This document shows positions 8,090 through 15,834 of a stretch of DNA of 64,000 nucleotides, piece by piece. Position numbers and translations under genes: made by a program. Source of the DNA: a virus. The first letter of the stretch is position 1. Each line of letters opens with the position of its first letter. The stretch is taken from positions 1 through 64,000 of the IMG/VR virus record IMGVR_UViG_3300042895_001344; one strand, given 5' to 3'. Below the pieces are notes generated by a model. It saw nothing but the letters and a program-made list of their open reading frames with translations, searched no databases and had not been told where the DNA came from.

Positions 8090-9625
8090 TTAGAGTTGTA
8101 GACATCTATTTGAATAATATCCACAAGCACCTGTTGCCGAACAAACTTCATACATCTTATCACATCCACCAGACCCTACTCCAATTGAATTACATGGTGC
8201 ACAATATGAATTGTGTTCTACTGCGATATATGATGATACGGTTGCAGAATCACCATCTGTTATGGTTAGGAAAATATGTTCGTCTTGTACACCTATTATA
8301 TATCCACTTAATACTTCGGTTTCGTCTTGTATAGATATCACAGTTTTTTCATTAAATGAAATAGTATCATAATTACCAACATTTATTAATAATAATATAT
8401 CCCCTATTTGTAAATTTGATGTAGTTTGTGTGTTTATATCTTCCCCAATTGTTGCCCACATAACATTGTTATTTCTTTTTATTAAATAAACAGAATTTGA
8501 TGTATCTTTCCAATTTGTTTCGTCACTAAAGTTTAGTGTTGTTAATTTAACTGAAACATCAATTCTTTTTTTAAATGTTATTACATTGGTACTAAATGAT
8601 GAATTTGAAAGAAGTTCATTATAATCAACGTTATATGTCCTCAATTCGTTGGCCTCAGTTATGTTAGGTTGATTTTCATATAGTCTAATTGTTTTAACAG
8701 TATCACCAACCTGTAAATCTTGCCCTGTTTTAAAACTACCATCTGCCATTACAACTAAATCCGTATCAAGTAATTTAGGTTTCACCAACCTTTGTGTCCC
8801 TGTTAAGTATCCGTTTCTATCTACATTAGAAATTTGATGTGTTAGACTATCATATGAGTTGTCATTTAATTCTTGCATAACCTTTAAATTACCATATTTT
8901 TTGTATGCACAGATAGGAATCGATTCTAATGTTGGTGGGTATAAGATATTTAAGGAACGAATAATTGTAATACGTCCTTCGTTTAATTTTTCCTCATTAA
9001 ACAAATATTCCATTAAGAAATAATCTTCATTTACATTATTTGTAATAACTTCATTTAATTCTTCAATATTTGAAACTTTAAAAAATTTTGGGTATACTTC
9101 CCTATCATATATTGGAAATCTTGCTTTTAAAATAAAGTTTGGGTGTATACCATTATTAGGTATGGTCGTTATATTTGATATAACTTGTGAAGTTTCATCC
9201 ATATATGCAAACTTAAACCCAAAATTTTCATTCTGAAACAGTTTTAAAAAATTTACTTTATCTTTGCAGTAAGTTTCGTCAACGATTGCTGAAACATCGT
9301 AGGCACTTCTTACAATTAAGTGATTATCACTATCTTCAATATATGGAATTGTAATACCCCCTAAAGTTTCAATAAATTCATATTCTACCCCCAAATTAAC
9401 ACAAGCCTCATTAAATTTTTCACTTACTTGTGGAATTCCACCGATAAATGTGACCTTTACAAAATTGTTGTTTGATACAAAGCTTATAAATTGTGTCAAA
9501 TTTATGGCCCCCTCAGTCTCAGCCGCTAATCTCACATCCCAACCAATATTGGTGTTTATCTCAATTGGTCTTAAATCACCATTTGAATTGTATGCAAAAT
9601 CTGTCCCTAATAGCAATGTTCTCAT
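8090..9625 (-). CDS. ATP-grasp-like protein with Hint-like module and Cys-rich tail
   Basis: A 511-residue protein with three visible parts. Residues about 1-275 carry RPIEINTNIGWD near the start, HPNFILKARFP and YFLMEYLFNEEKLNEGR, which resemble the metal-binding and nucleotide-binding strands of a divergent ATP-grasp enzyme. Residues about 285-472 resemble a Hint/intein fold: VVMADGSFKTGQDLQVGDTV near its start, LQIGDILLLI in the middle, HIFLTITDGD, and an ending AVEHN followed by Ser. The cysteine or serine expected at the first Hint position is absent (KPKLLDTD). The last 39 residues hold six cysteines. It resembles structural or adhesin-type phage proteins rather than a known biosynthetic enzyme. 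Function unknown; domain calls are by eye. Confidence 0.6.
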   Translation of the reverse strand: MRTLLLGTDFAYNSNGDLRPIEINTNIGWDVRLAAETEGAINLTQFISFVSNNNFVKVTFIGGIPQVSEKFNEACVNLGVEYEFIETLGGITIPYIEDSDNHLIVRSAYDVSAIVDETYCKDKVNFLKLFQNENFGFKFAYMDETSQVISNITTIPNNGIHPNFILKARFPIYDREVYPKFFKVSNIEELNEVITNNVNEDYFLMEYLFNEEKLNEGRITIIRSLNILYPPTLESIPICAYKKYGNLKVMQELNDNSYDSLTHQISNVDRNGYLTGTQRLVKPKLLDTDLVVMADGSFKTGQDLQVGDTVKTIRLYENQPNITEANELRTYNVDYNELLSNSSFSTNVITFKKRIDVSVKLTTLNFSDETNWKDTSNSVYLIKRNNNVMWATIGEDINTQTTSNLQIGDILLLINVGNYDTISFNEKTVISIQDETEVLSGYIIGVQDEHIFLTITDGDSATVSSYIAVEHNSYCAPCNSIGVGSGGCDKMYEVCSATGACGYYSNRCLQL

Positions 9626-9721
9626 ATGTTTTGTTTATACTTTTTTATAAATGATATATCGATTATTTTTATTTAAATATACAAATAATTATTCAATTTA
9701 TCAAATCTATTTTACTTTATC

Positions 9722-9729
9722 TATAAATA
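9722..9729 (-). promoter_or_regulatory. Conserved TATTTATA element upstream of 8090-9625
   Basis: On the minus strand the sequence reads TTAACTATTTATAGATAAAG, about 95 bases upstream of the start of the gene at 9625. It matches the elements before the fibre genes at 56880, 59283 and 62982. I read it as a candidate phage promoter core; the plus-strand reading TATAAATAG looks like a T4-type late promoter but points away from the neighbouring genes. Confidence 0.35.
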
Positions 9730-9739
9730 GTTAATTTTT

Positions 9740-9951
9740 CTCTTTTAGTTCATATTTTATTCATTTATACCAAATTATCTCATATATATAGTATTAAGTG
9801 GGGTTTACATACTAATTTCACAACCTTTTTTTGGGGGGGTCTCAATCTTAATAGATCCACTTTATCCACCATATTGTTAAGAATTAGGTTAAAATACTTA
9901 TAAGACGATATAAAATAGTTTTGAATATATGTCTATTTTTTATACCGTCAT
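9740..9951 (-). pseudogene. Decayed second copy of the DUF2061 gene
   Basis: This otherwise empty 322-base gap (9626-9947) aligns along its right-hand two thirds with the intact DUF2061 gene at 11666-11893. Shared stretches include CATTTATACCAAATT, CCACCATATT and CAATCTTAAT (plus-strand reading). The relic keeps an ATG that overlaps the stop of the upstream oxygenase gene as ATGA, exactly as the intact copy does. Its frame is broken by in-frame stops at codon 4, about 18, 21, 25 and 30 and later, and by a T7G7 homopolymer tract. The SGSIKI residues are still readable. I see no other gene in the gap. Confidence 0.8.
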
Positions 9952-10427
9952 AATAATCTTTTATTCTTTGTGATCCAAATGGCCATAATTTCTCTACAAC
10001 CCGATGTTATTTCTTTAACCTCATGTTGTTCGGTTTGACCATTAAAGTTAACTAAATCTCCCTTTTTAAAATTTACCAATTCATTATTAACATATAATTC
10101 ACCTCCTTCAAAACTATCGTTTAACATAATCAAATACGTTTTACTTGACTTTACATCTATATGATTTCTAGCATAATAACCTGTCTCATATTTAATATAA
10201 TGTAATGAATATATAACCTCATCTTCCTCCAATTTTATATATTTTATTATAGTACTAACTAATATTTGATTACTTAAATCACAATAAAATATTTCTTTTA
10301 AATGAACTATTTTCTCAAAAGACTTACCATGATATGATATTACATCATTATTTTGATTACCAAAATTATAATATTTTAATATTATATCAATATCGTCTTG
10401 ACTTATATAATTTTTAAAAATATTCAT
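9948..10427 (-). CDS. 2OG-Fe(II) oxygenase, PF13640-like
   Basis: A 159-residue dioxygenase. The iron site is H89-x-D91 in YYARNHIDVKSS, with H135 in GQTEQHEVKEI and the co-substrate arginine R145 in SGCREIMAIW. NDSFEGGELYVN and KKGDLVNFNG are conserved family strands. Compact size is typical of the P4H-like group. The stop overlaps the start codon of the decayed DUF2061 copy. The next oxygenase gene begins only 3 bases upstream, so two hydroxylase-type enzymes are made from one message. Substrate unknown. Confidence 0.82.
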   Translation of the reverse strand: MNIFKNYISQDDIDIILKYYNFGNQNNDVISYHGKSFEKIVHLKEIFYCDLSNQILVSTIIKYIKLEEDEVIYSLHYIKYETGYYARNHIDVKSSKTYLIMLNDSFEGGELYVNNELVNFKKGDLVNFNGQTEQHEVKEITSGCREIMAIWITKNKRLL

Positions 10428-10430
10428 TTA

Positions 10431-10991
10431 TTAAATTAAATTTAATTTTTGAATTATTTGACTTTTTTCAATTGGCATCACAATAGACCATCTTTCCCCA
10501 TTTGTAATTTCTTTTATTTCGTGCCATATTCTACAATGATATCCCAACGCCGTACCAGGTTCTTTATTTATTATAATCTCGTTACCGGAATCATCCCACG
10601 TAATGTATTCACCACCATCATAGTCATCATTCAATTGTATCCCTAAATTATATCTTCTTTCTTCGTATCCTTTAATTAAATCTATATGCTTTGTAAAATG
10701 GTCGCCAATTGTATATCTATGCAAAGTACATATAAGTGTTTTAAAAGTTTTGTCAATTTTAACTTCACTAACTTCACTAAACCAATTAATTAATTTATCA
10801 TAAAACCAATTGGTTTCATTATTATTTAATATGGTGTACACTTCATATGACATTAAATTTTGATTACTTTTTATTCTCTGTCCATCGATAAGTTTTGACG
10901 GAAACCAACCTTCTAATTCTGTATATTTTTTGTGGTATTGTATTATAGTTTGACATTCCTCTTTTGTAAATATTTTTTCTTGGTAAATCAT
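10431..10991 (-). CDS. 2OG-Fe(II) oxygenase, prolyl 4-hydroxylase type
   Basis: A 186-residue dioxygenase with H102-x-D104 in HFTKHIDLIKG, H157 in CRIWHEIKEI and R167 in NGERWSIVMP. LGIQLNDDYDGGEYITW is the P4H family strand. It resembles the protein at 4653-5153 in layout (MxxxEKIFTKEECQTII against MLIKEQVLFNKEECESII at the N-terminus), so the two are probably paralogues. The leader on the minus strand contains ATTGTATATTTAAATTAAA, also found upstream of the gene starting at 9625, and may be a shared promoter. Target unknown. Confidence 0.83.
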   Translation of the reverse strand: MIYQEKIFTKEECQTIIQYHKKYTELEGWFPSKLIDGQRIKSNQNLMSYEVYTILNNNETNWFYDKLINWFSEVSEVKIDKTFKTLICTLHRYTIGDHFTKHIDLIKGYEERRYNLGIQLNDDYDGGEYITWDDSGNEIIINKEPGTALGYHCRIWHEIKEITNGERWSIVMPIEKSQIIQKLNLI

Positions 10992-11031
10992 ACATACTAC
11001 TTTAATTTAAATATACAATAATTTTTTGTAA

Positions 11032-11598
11032 TTACCAATTCTTTCCATTATAATGTGGTTCTATCATTAGTTTAAGCCACTTCTCCTCTTCACTAATCAA
11101 TTTTTCTAATTGAATAGAGTGTTCGTGTGGTAAGGTACTTAATGCCGTTTCTATGGAATTGTATTTAGTTGGTAGTTTAAATTCATATTGGGTCGGTGAC
11201 CATTGTAATTTGGAATCAGTTGGAGTAAGTTGAGACAGATCTCGAAGTTTATAAAATGAAAATCCTAACTTTTTATGTAATGGATAAAGTTTTTTATATA
11301 GATACGGATACCAATGTACGGAACCACCTTCTATCATATTGGTTACAATATCAATTACGTCCAATTGAGGTTTGAATGATAAATCAGTTACTGTACCAGA
11401 TAGAAAATGTTCCATTATAGGTCTATATATAAAAGTAGTACCACTATGTATATGTTTCTCTAAATCAGTTATGTCAAATCCAAAAGTATCTATACGATTT
11501 TTCACATCTAACCCCTCTAACCAACGGGTACCACATTTTAAAGGTGCGATTATATCTAATCCGTTTTTATATATACAACGTTTAAGTCTAATTTTCAT
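11032..11598 (-). CDS. Divergent sulfotransferase-like protein
   Basis: A 188-residue protein. GLDIIAPLKCGTRWLEGL (13-30) has the position and shape of a 5'-phosphosulfate loop, and TTFIYRPIMEHFLSGTV (54-70) matches the 3'-phosphate motif with R59 and S67 in the right spacing. The rest is not recognisable to me. It is a plausible but degenerate sulfotransferase. It lies directly downstream of the APS-kinase operon in the same orientation, which fits use of PAPS. Alternative: an unrelated P-loop-like protein. A 67-base gap on its upstream side holds no gene. Confidence 0.55.
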   Translation of the reverse strand: MKIRLKRCIYKNGLDIIAPLKCGTRWLEGLDVKNRIDTFGFDITDLEKHIHSGTTFIYRPIMEHFLSGTVTDLSFKPQLDVIDIVTNMIEGGSVHWYPYLYKKLYPLHKKLGFSFYKLRDLSQLTPTDSKLQWSPTQYEFKLPTKYNSIETALSTLPHEHSIQLEKLISEEEKWLKLMIEPHYNGKNW

Positions 11599-11665
11599 TA
11601 TAGGTTAGTTACAGTATAATACTTTTATTTGTAATTCCCCCCACCATTTCTTTATACCATTATAA

Positions 11666-11893
11666 CTATGTTTTGGATTTTTTGAAATCTTTTAATCCAA
11701 ATTTTATCCATTTATACCAAATTCTTTCGTGAATATAGTATTGGATGGGTTTATATATTAATTCTACTACCCCAAAAGCCGTTCCAATCTTAATTGATCC
11801 ACTTACCCACCATATTATTAAGAACCCAATAAGGGTACTTATAATACGATATGATATGGTTTTAGCGATGTGTCTCTTCCTTTCTACTATCAT
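11666..11893 (-). CDS. DUF2061 small membrane protein
   Basis: A 75-residue protein matching the DUF2061 pattern: KTISYRIISTLIGFLIIWW, then SGSIKIGTAFGVVELIYKP and YYIHERIWYKW. Two hydrophobic segments (about residues 17-30 and 35-50) suggest a small inner-membrane protein. Its function is unknown. The start overlaps the upstream hydroxylase-like gene as ATGA, and it ends a four-gene overlapping operon with APS kinase. DUF2061 genes are often found near sulfate-activation genes in bacteria, to my knowledge, which fits this context. A broken copy lies at 9740-9951. Confidence 0.85.
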   Translation of the reverse strand: MIVERKRHIAKTISYRIISTLIGFLIIWWVSGSIKIGTAFGVVELIYKPIQYYIHERIWYKWIKFGLKDFKKSKT

Positions 11894-12441
11894 AATAATG
11901 TTTTAGATTTTTTGGAATTGTTTTTATCAATAACTTTCCAATCAATTAATAAATGAATTCTATCAGTTTCTCCATTATTGATAACCGAATGTGGTTTATC
12001 ACTATTATTTATTTCCCAAATCTCACCTTGTTTCATATTAATCTCTTCACCATCAACTTCAAATATGCACATATCGTTGGTTACAATTGGAATGTGTATT
12101 CTGTTTCTAGAATCAAAATATATATGTGCATCGGTATGTGGTTTTATTTTTTTAGATTTTGGTAAATTTATTAGAATTGCAGTTTCAATATGACCTTCTC
12201 CTATTTTTGTTGTTAAAATATCACCGATACTATCCAAATCATTTTTAAAAATATTATAATCTTTCCAATATTTTAATTGTGTTTTTTCGTTATCCCATAA
12301 AATCGGAATTGTAAATGTTTCCGCGTGGACATGATACGATTCTTGTCTAAATGTAAATTCATTCCAATCTAAATCTTTTAGATGATTTGATATATTGCTA
12401 ACATCATATCTTTCGTAATATTTAAAATTAAAATCTATCAT
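11890..12441 (-). CDS. Aspartyl/asparaginyl beta-hydroxylase-like oxygenase
   Basis: A 183-residue 2OG-Fe(II) enzyme of the PF05118 type. The core reads KPHTDAHIYFD (H102, D104), RNRIHIPIVTN, MKQGEIWEINNSDKPHSV (H151) and ETDRIHLLIDW (R161), the standard order of this family. Members hydroxylate Asp/Asn in proteins or lipids. It overlaps the nucleotidyltransferase gene upstream and the DUF2061 gene downstream by 4 bases each, so all are translationally linked. Substrate is unknown; operon context with PAPS-type enzymes suggests a role in the same surface modification. Confidence 0.85.
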   Translation of the reverse strand: MIDFNFKYYERYDVSNISNHLKDLDWNEFTFRQESYHVHAETFTIPILWDNEKTQLKYWKDYNIFKNDLDSIGDILTTKIGEGHIETAILINLPKSKKIKPHTDAHIYFDSRNRIHIPIVTNDMCIFEVDGEEINMKQGEIWEINNSDKPHSVINNGETDRIHLLIDWKVIDKNNSKKSKTLL

Positions 12442-12824
12442 TTATCATTCATATTAGGATATTCGATAATATCTCCGTTAGAGTCAATATACCCGTTTCT
12501 GATACTTGTACCACTAATTTTAGCAACATCTTCAGGTGGTTCGTGGTAAATAACATCATACCCAACCCCTCTACCATAATTGATACTTTCAATATCGGGA
12601 ATAATAGATATATTAATTTTATGTGAATTTTCCTTAAAAAACGGTTCGTCCGCCAAATCCATCATAACCTGTTGAGCGGTTTTTGGGTTATTCTCATCTG
12701 TCTCCACATTTCTAATGGCTACCCACACATTCTTTCCTTTCTCTAATTGTTGATTAAGTAACCACTCGTGACCCTTGTGCCAATTCTGCCATCTGCCCAC
12801 ATACATCGCATATTTTTTATTCAT
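12438..12824 (-). CDS. HxGH nucleotidyltransferase (cytidylyltransferase-like)
   Basis: A 128-residue protein of the HIGH superfamily: MYVGRWQNWHKGHEWLL carries H16-x-G-H19, and AKISGTSIRNG (101-111) is the second nucleotide-binding signature. The ISGTxxR form resembles the C-terminal motif of ATP sulfurylase and of NMN adenylyltransferases. It directly follows the APS-kinase gene with a 4-base overlap, so a role in making APS (sulfate plus ATP) is possible, but the protein is far shorter than a typical ATP sulfurylase. Other possibilities are NMN or CTP:alcohol-phosphate adenylyl/cytidylyl transfer. Confidence 0.7.
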   Translation of the reverse strand: MNKKYAMYVGRWQNWHKGHEWLLNQQLEKGKNVWVAIRNVETDENNPKTAQQVMMDLADEPFFKENSHKINISIIPDIESINYGRGVGYDVIYHEPPEDVAKISGTSIRNGYIDSNGDIIEYPNMNDK

Positions 12825-13258
12825 AGTGTTAATTTTTTTAATATTTCATAATAAGAATCTACTTCGGTTTTACCTGTTGTATCCAAATCTATAAAGTTTT
12901 CGGTCGGTGGTTCGTAGTTCTCCACATGAAACTGATTTCTACCTCTATCCTCTGTCGTGTGTACATAAACCTCAATAACGTCTTCTCTATTCTTAAAGTC
13001 CTCCCTTTGGTCTTTATATGGTGAAACTAAGGATACCAAGACCGTAAACCCCTTTTTATTCAAAAATTGAGCAATGTCTTGTGCTCTTTCAATATTTTTT
13101 CTCCTTCCCACCTCAGAATAGTCCTTATTTTGGAAGATATCCCTCAAATCGTCACCATCTATAATAATAGTGTTCTCCTTACCAAAATGGGTTAGGAGGT
13201 TGTTTACTAACGTAGTCTTACCTGATGCGGGTTGTCCGGTGAACCAATATATTGACAT
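12821..13258 (-). CDS. cysC: Adenylylsulfate (APS) kinase, short form
   Basis: A 145-residue P-loop kinase expected to phosphorylate APS to PAPS, the donor for sulfotransferases. Walker A is FTGQPASGKTTLV (6-18). IIIDGDDLRDIF (31-42), YSEVGRRKNIERAQDIA (47-63) and LVSPYKDQRE (77-86) match the CysC order DGDxxR / RxxNI / SPYR. It is shorter than bacterial CysC (about 200). It is first of four overlapping genes (CysC, nucleotidyltransferase, hydroxylase, DUF2061). The leader CTTTATATTATAGTATTATG lacks a Shine-Dalgarno match. Three sulfotransferase-like genes lie downstream on the same strand. Confidence 0.85.
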   Translation of the reverse strand: MSIYWFTGQPASGKTTLVNNLLTHFGKENTIIIDGDDLRDIFQNKDYSEVGRRKNIERAQDIAQFLNKKGFTVLVSLVSPYKDQREDFKNREDVIEVYVHTTEDRGRNQFHVENYEPPTENFIDLDTTGKTEVDSYYEILKKLTL

Positions 13259-13296
13259 AATACTATAATATAAAGAAAGTTTTTTAAAAAACCAAA

Positions 13297-13413
13297 TTAA
13301 TGGTTATAGATAAATGGATCTCTTTTACGTAATTCTTCTAATTTCTTTTTAAATTCCTTCTTTCTCTTTTTGTCGGCAAAGTATTTCTTTACCCAATTGA
13401 TTAGTTTTTTCAT
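13297..13413 (-). CDS. 38-residue basic small ORF
   Basis: A complete frame with product MKKLINWVKKYFADKKRKKE then a lysine-rich stretch ending KRDPFIYNH. It begins 3 bases past the stop of the carbamoyltransferase gene, so it is probably translated from the same message. The peptide is amphipathic and very basic, with about half of residues Lys/Arg/Glu. I do not know a function; small ORFs next to NodU/CmcH genes occur in other clusters. Spacing and codon use support it as real. Confidence 0.6.
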   Translation of the reverse strand: MKKLINWVKKYFADKKRKKEFKKKLEELRKRDPFIYNH

Positions 13414-13416
13414 ATT

Positions 13417-15084
13417 TTAATTTTTATACATAACATAATTACCCATTACTAATATATCCATATCAGTATCAAAGAAAGTATCGACAGCATCTTTTGGCGT
13501 TAATACCATTGTTTTATCTTTAACATTGAATGAGGTATTCAGTAAAATTGGATAACCACTTAATTTTTCAAATTCCCTTAATAAATCATGAATTACGGTG
13601 TATTTGTAAACTGTTTGAACTCTTGCACTACCATCTACGTGTGTAACCGCCAGTAGTTTATCACGATATTCTTCCTTTACTTTAACAACTTGATTCATAT
13701 ATGGAACATCGTCTGTCATCTCAAAGAATTGATCTTGTTTCTCTTTGGTTACCATTGGGGCAAATGGTCTAAAACCTTCTCTTTTCTTAATCACCTTATT
13801 AATTCTATCTTTCATATTAGGTAATGTTGGATTTGCTAATATTGATCTATTACCTAACGCCCTTGATCCAAATTCTATATGACCATTAAACCATCCAACA
13901 ACTTTACCTTCAAATAATTTTTGTGCAATATGTGTTCTTAATTTATTTTCAGATTCAAACTTTTTAAAGTTCTTGGTACCAATTGCATGTCTAATATCAT
14001 CTAAATAATATTCGGGACCTAAAAATGGATTTCTTGTAATTTTACTTCTTACTTTACGTTCTTTAACCAAATAATGAACCACAGCACCTATTGCCGACCC
14101 TGCGTCAGATGGTGCAGGTGGAATCCAAAGGTGTGTAAAATGTGATTTGTCTATAATCTTGCCATTCGCCGTTCCATTATATGCACATCCACCACTTAAT
14201 GTTAAGTTTGAACTTTTACTTACGTGTCTAATTGATTTGATAATTTCAAATAATACCTCTTCGTATCTTAATTGAACCGCTGCCGCCAAATCTTTGTGTG
14301 TTTGTTCCAATGTTTCTTCCGGTAATCTTTGTGGGACGCTTAATAGTTCCGCAAGTTTTTCGTTGAACATGGATTTATCGGTCTTATTCCAACAAAATAC
14401 ATCCATATTACACACCAACTTACCACTTTTAAATGAAATCAAATCACGTACCTCTTTAATATACTTTTGAGGGTCACCATAGGACGCCAATCCCATTACC
14501 TTATACTCACCTTCGTTCGGTCTAAACCCTAAATAAGAGGTTAATGCGGAGTAATAAAGACCCATTGAATGTGGATACTTTGCAACTGAACTGTACTTAA
14601 TTCCATTGTAATCGGCAACCCCTAACGACACCGTATCAATTTCACCTACACCGTCAACGGATAAACAAGTAGATTCCTCAAAATGAGACGTATAATGTGC
14701 ATAATACTGATGAGCCTCGTGATGTGTTGAATAAAATACCGTGGGACAAATCTCTTTTAATTTCTTATCAATTTCTTTTATGTTATTACGTATTTTCAAA
14801 TACGACTTTAACGAATATATGGGATTCTTAAACCATTGAGGTTTGATGTTTTTCATTACTCTTTGATACTTTAATTGGGGATCTTCGTAATAACAAACCG
14901 CCTGTAAGTTCTTAGGTGTAATCTTATATTGTTTATAGATATATTCCAACGCTTTGGTTGGAAACGAATCATCATGTTTAATACCTGTGAATTTTTCTTC
15001 CTCGCAAGCAAATATTAATTGGTTATCTCTGAATAAACAAACAGAGGAGTCATGATAAAATGCTGAAATTCCTATAATATACAT
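13417..15084 (-). CDS. NodU/CmcH-family O-carbamoyltransferase
   Basis: A 555-residue enzyme predicted to move a carbamoyl group from carbamoyl phosphate, through a carbamoyl-AMP intermediate, to a sugar hydroxyl. The N-terminal domain starts MYIIGISAFYHDSSVCLF, with THHEAHQYYAHYTSHF and SVDGVGE. LSGGCAYNGTANGK is the conserved ASKHA-type loop. The C-terminal domain has WFNGHIEFGSRALGNRSIL, FRPFAPMV and YPILLNTSFNVKD. Length and order match the family well. Its start lies 3 bases from the stop of a DUF5672 gene. It fits glycan decoration in this cluster. Confidence 0.95.
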   Translation of the reverse strand: MYIIGISAFYHDSSVCLFRDNQLIFACEEEKFTGIKHDDSFPTKALEYIYKQYKITPKNLQAVCYYEDPQLKYQRVMKNIKPQWFKNPIYSLKSYLKIRNNIKEIDKKLKEICPTVFYSTHHEAHQYYAHYTSHFEESTCLSVDGVGEIDTVSLGVADYNGIKYSSVAKYPHSMGLYYSALTSYLGFRPNEGEYKVMGLASYGDPQKYIKEVRDLISFKSGKLVCNMDVFCWNKTDKSMFNEKLAELLSVPQRLPEETLEQTHKDLAAAVQLRYEEVLFEIIKSIRHVSKSSNLTLSGGCAYNGTANGKIIDKSHFTHLWIPPAPSDAGSAIGAVVHYLVKERKVRSKITRNPFLGPEYYLDDIRHAIGTKNFKKFESENKLRTHIAQKLFEGKVVGWFNGHIEFGSRALGNRSILANPTLPNMKDRINKVIKKREGFRPFAPMVTKEKQDQFFEMTDDVPYMNQVVKVKEEYRDKLLAVTHVDGSARVQTVYKYTVIHDLLREFEKLSGYPILLNTSFNVKDKTMVLTPKDAVDTFFDTDMDILVMGNYVMYKN

Positions 15085-15087
15085 TCT

Positions 15088-15834
15088 CTACTTTTTAAAT
15101 AAAACCTTTTTTAATAATTCTGGTTCAATATATTTTATTGGGTAATGGACACCTAATGGGTTTGGTGAATAAACGTCTTCCATACTAAACCGTTTAGCGG
15201 TTTCAATATCTGCAACACCTCGACCTTTAAGATACTTCACAAAATAAATATCTTCCCAAATAACTTCTTTAATTTTATTCGTTACAGATATTTCTAACAT
15301 TACATTTCGAGTTCTTAATGATAATCCACCGTTACCCACATACGACCCTTCTTTGGGTTTTCTCCAAGGTGCTCCGATGTAATCATAATCTAAAAACTCG
15401 TCAATTCCACTCCTTAATAATATAGAATCCAGTTGAAAAGTAAAGACCTTGTCACCTTTTACTGTTTTCCAAAATTCAACATCTCTAAACAAGACATTAT
15501 ATTCTATTTTTGTTAGACTCGGCATTTCTAAATTAATAACAATTACCTCTCCCCAATCTTTTACCATATCTTTAATGTGCTCGTGATTATCACACCCACA
15601 AAAAATCTGTAATCCCCATTTAATATTGGAATCTGTCTCATTAAGATAATACATACAAGTTTTCATAGTGATATATAAATCTTCATGATGTCTCGGTTCA
15701 AGTGTCATTGCGTAATGAGTTGTCCCGCTTTTTATATTTGGGGTATACCACTCCAATTCCTTTTCCATATTTCTAAGATGCTCATTCCATATGGGAATGT
15801 TTATCTCGTTATATTTTTTTTCTAAGTTTTCCAT
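15088..15834 (-). CDS. DUF5672 glycosyltransferase-like protein
   Basis: A 248-residue protein with the DUF5672 signature: VFTFQLDSILLRSGIDEF, YDYIGAPWRKPKEG, and YVGNGGLSLRTRNVML. DUF5672 resembles GT-A transferases found in capsule and O-antigen clusters. I choose the ATG at 15834 (MENLEKKY) over an upstream ATT codon at 15849. It overlaps the SGNH gene upstream by 26 bases. It is followed within 3 bases by the carbamoyltransferase gene. It probably adds a sugar that is later carbamoylated, but no donor can be assigned. Confidence 0.8.
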   Translation of the reverse strand: MENLEKKYNEINIPIWNEHLRNMEKELEWYTPNIKSGTTHYAMTLEPRHHEDLYITMKTCMYYLNETDSNIKWGLQIFCGCDNHEHIKDMVKDWGEVIVINLEMPSLTKIEYNVLFRDVEFWKTVKGDKVFTFQLDSILLRSGIDEFLDYDYIGAPWRKPKEGSYVGNGGLSLRTRNVMLEISVTNKIKEVIWEDIYFVKYLKGRGVADIETAKRFSMEDVYSPNPLGVHYPIKYIEPELLKKVLFKK

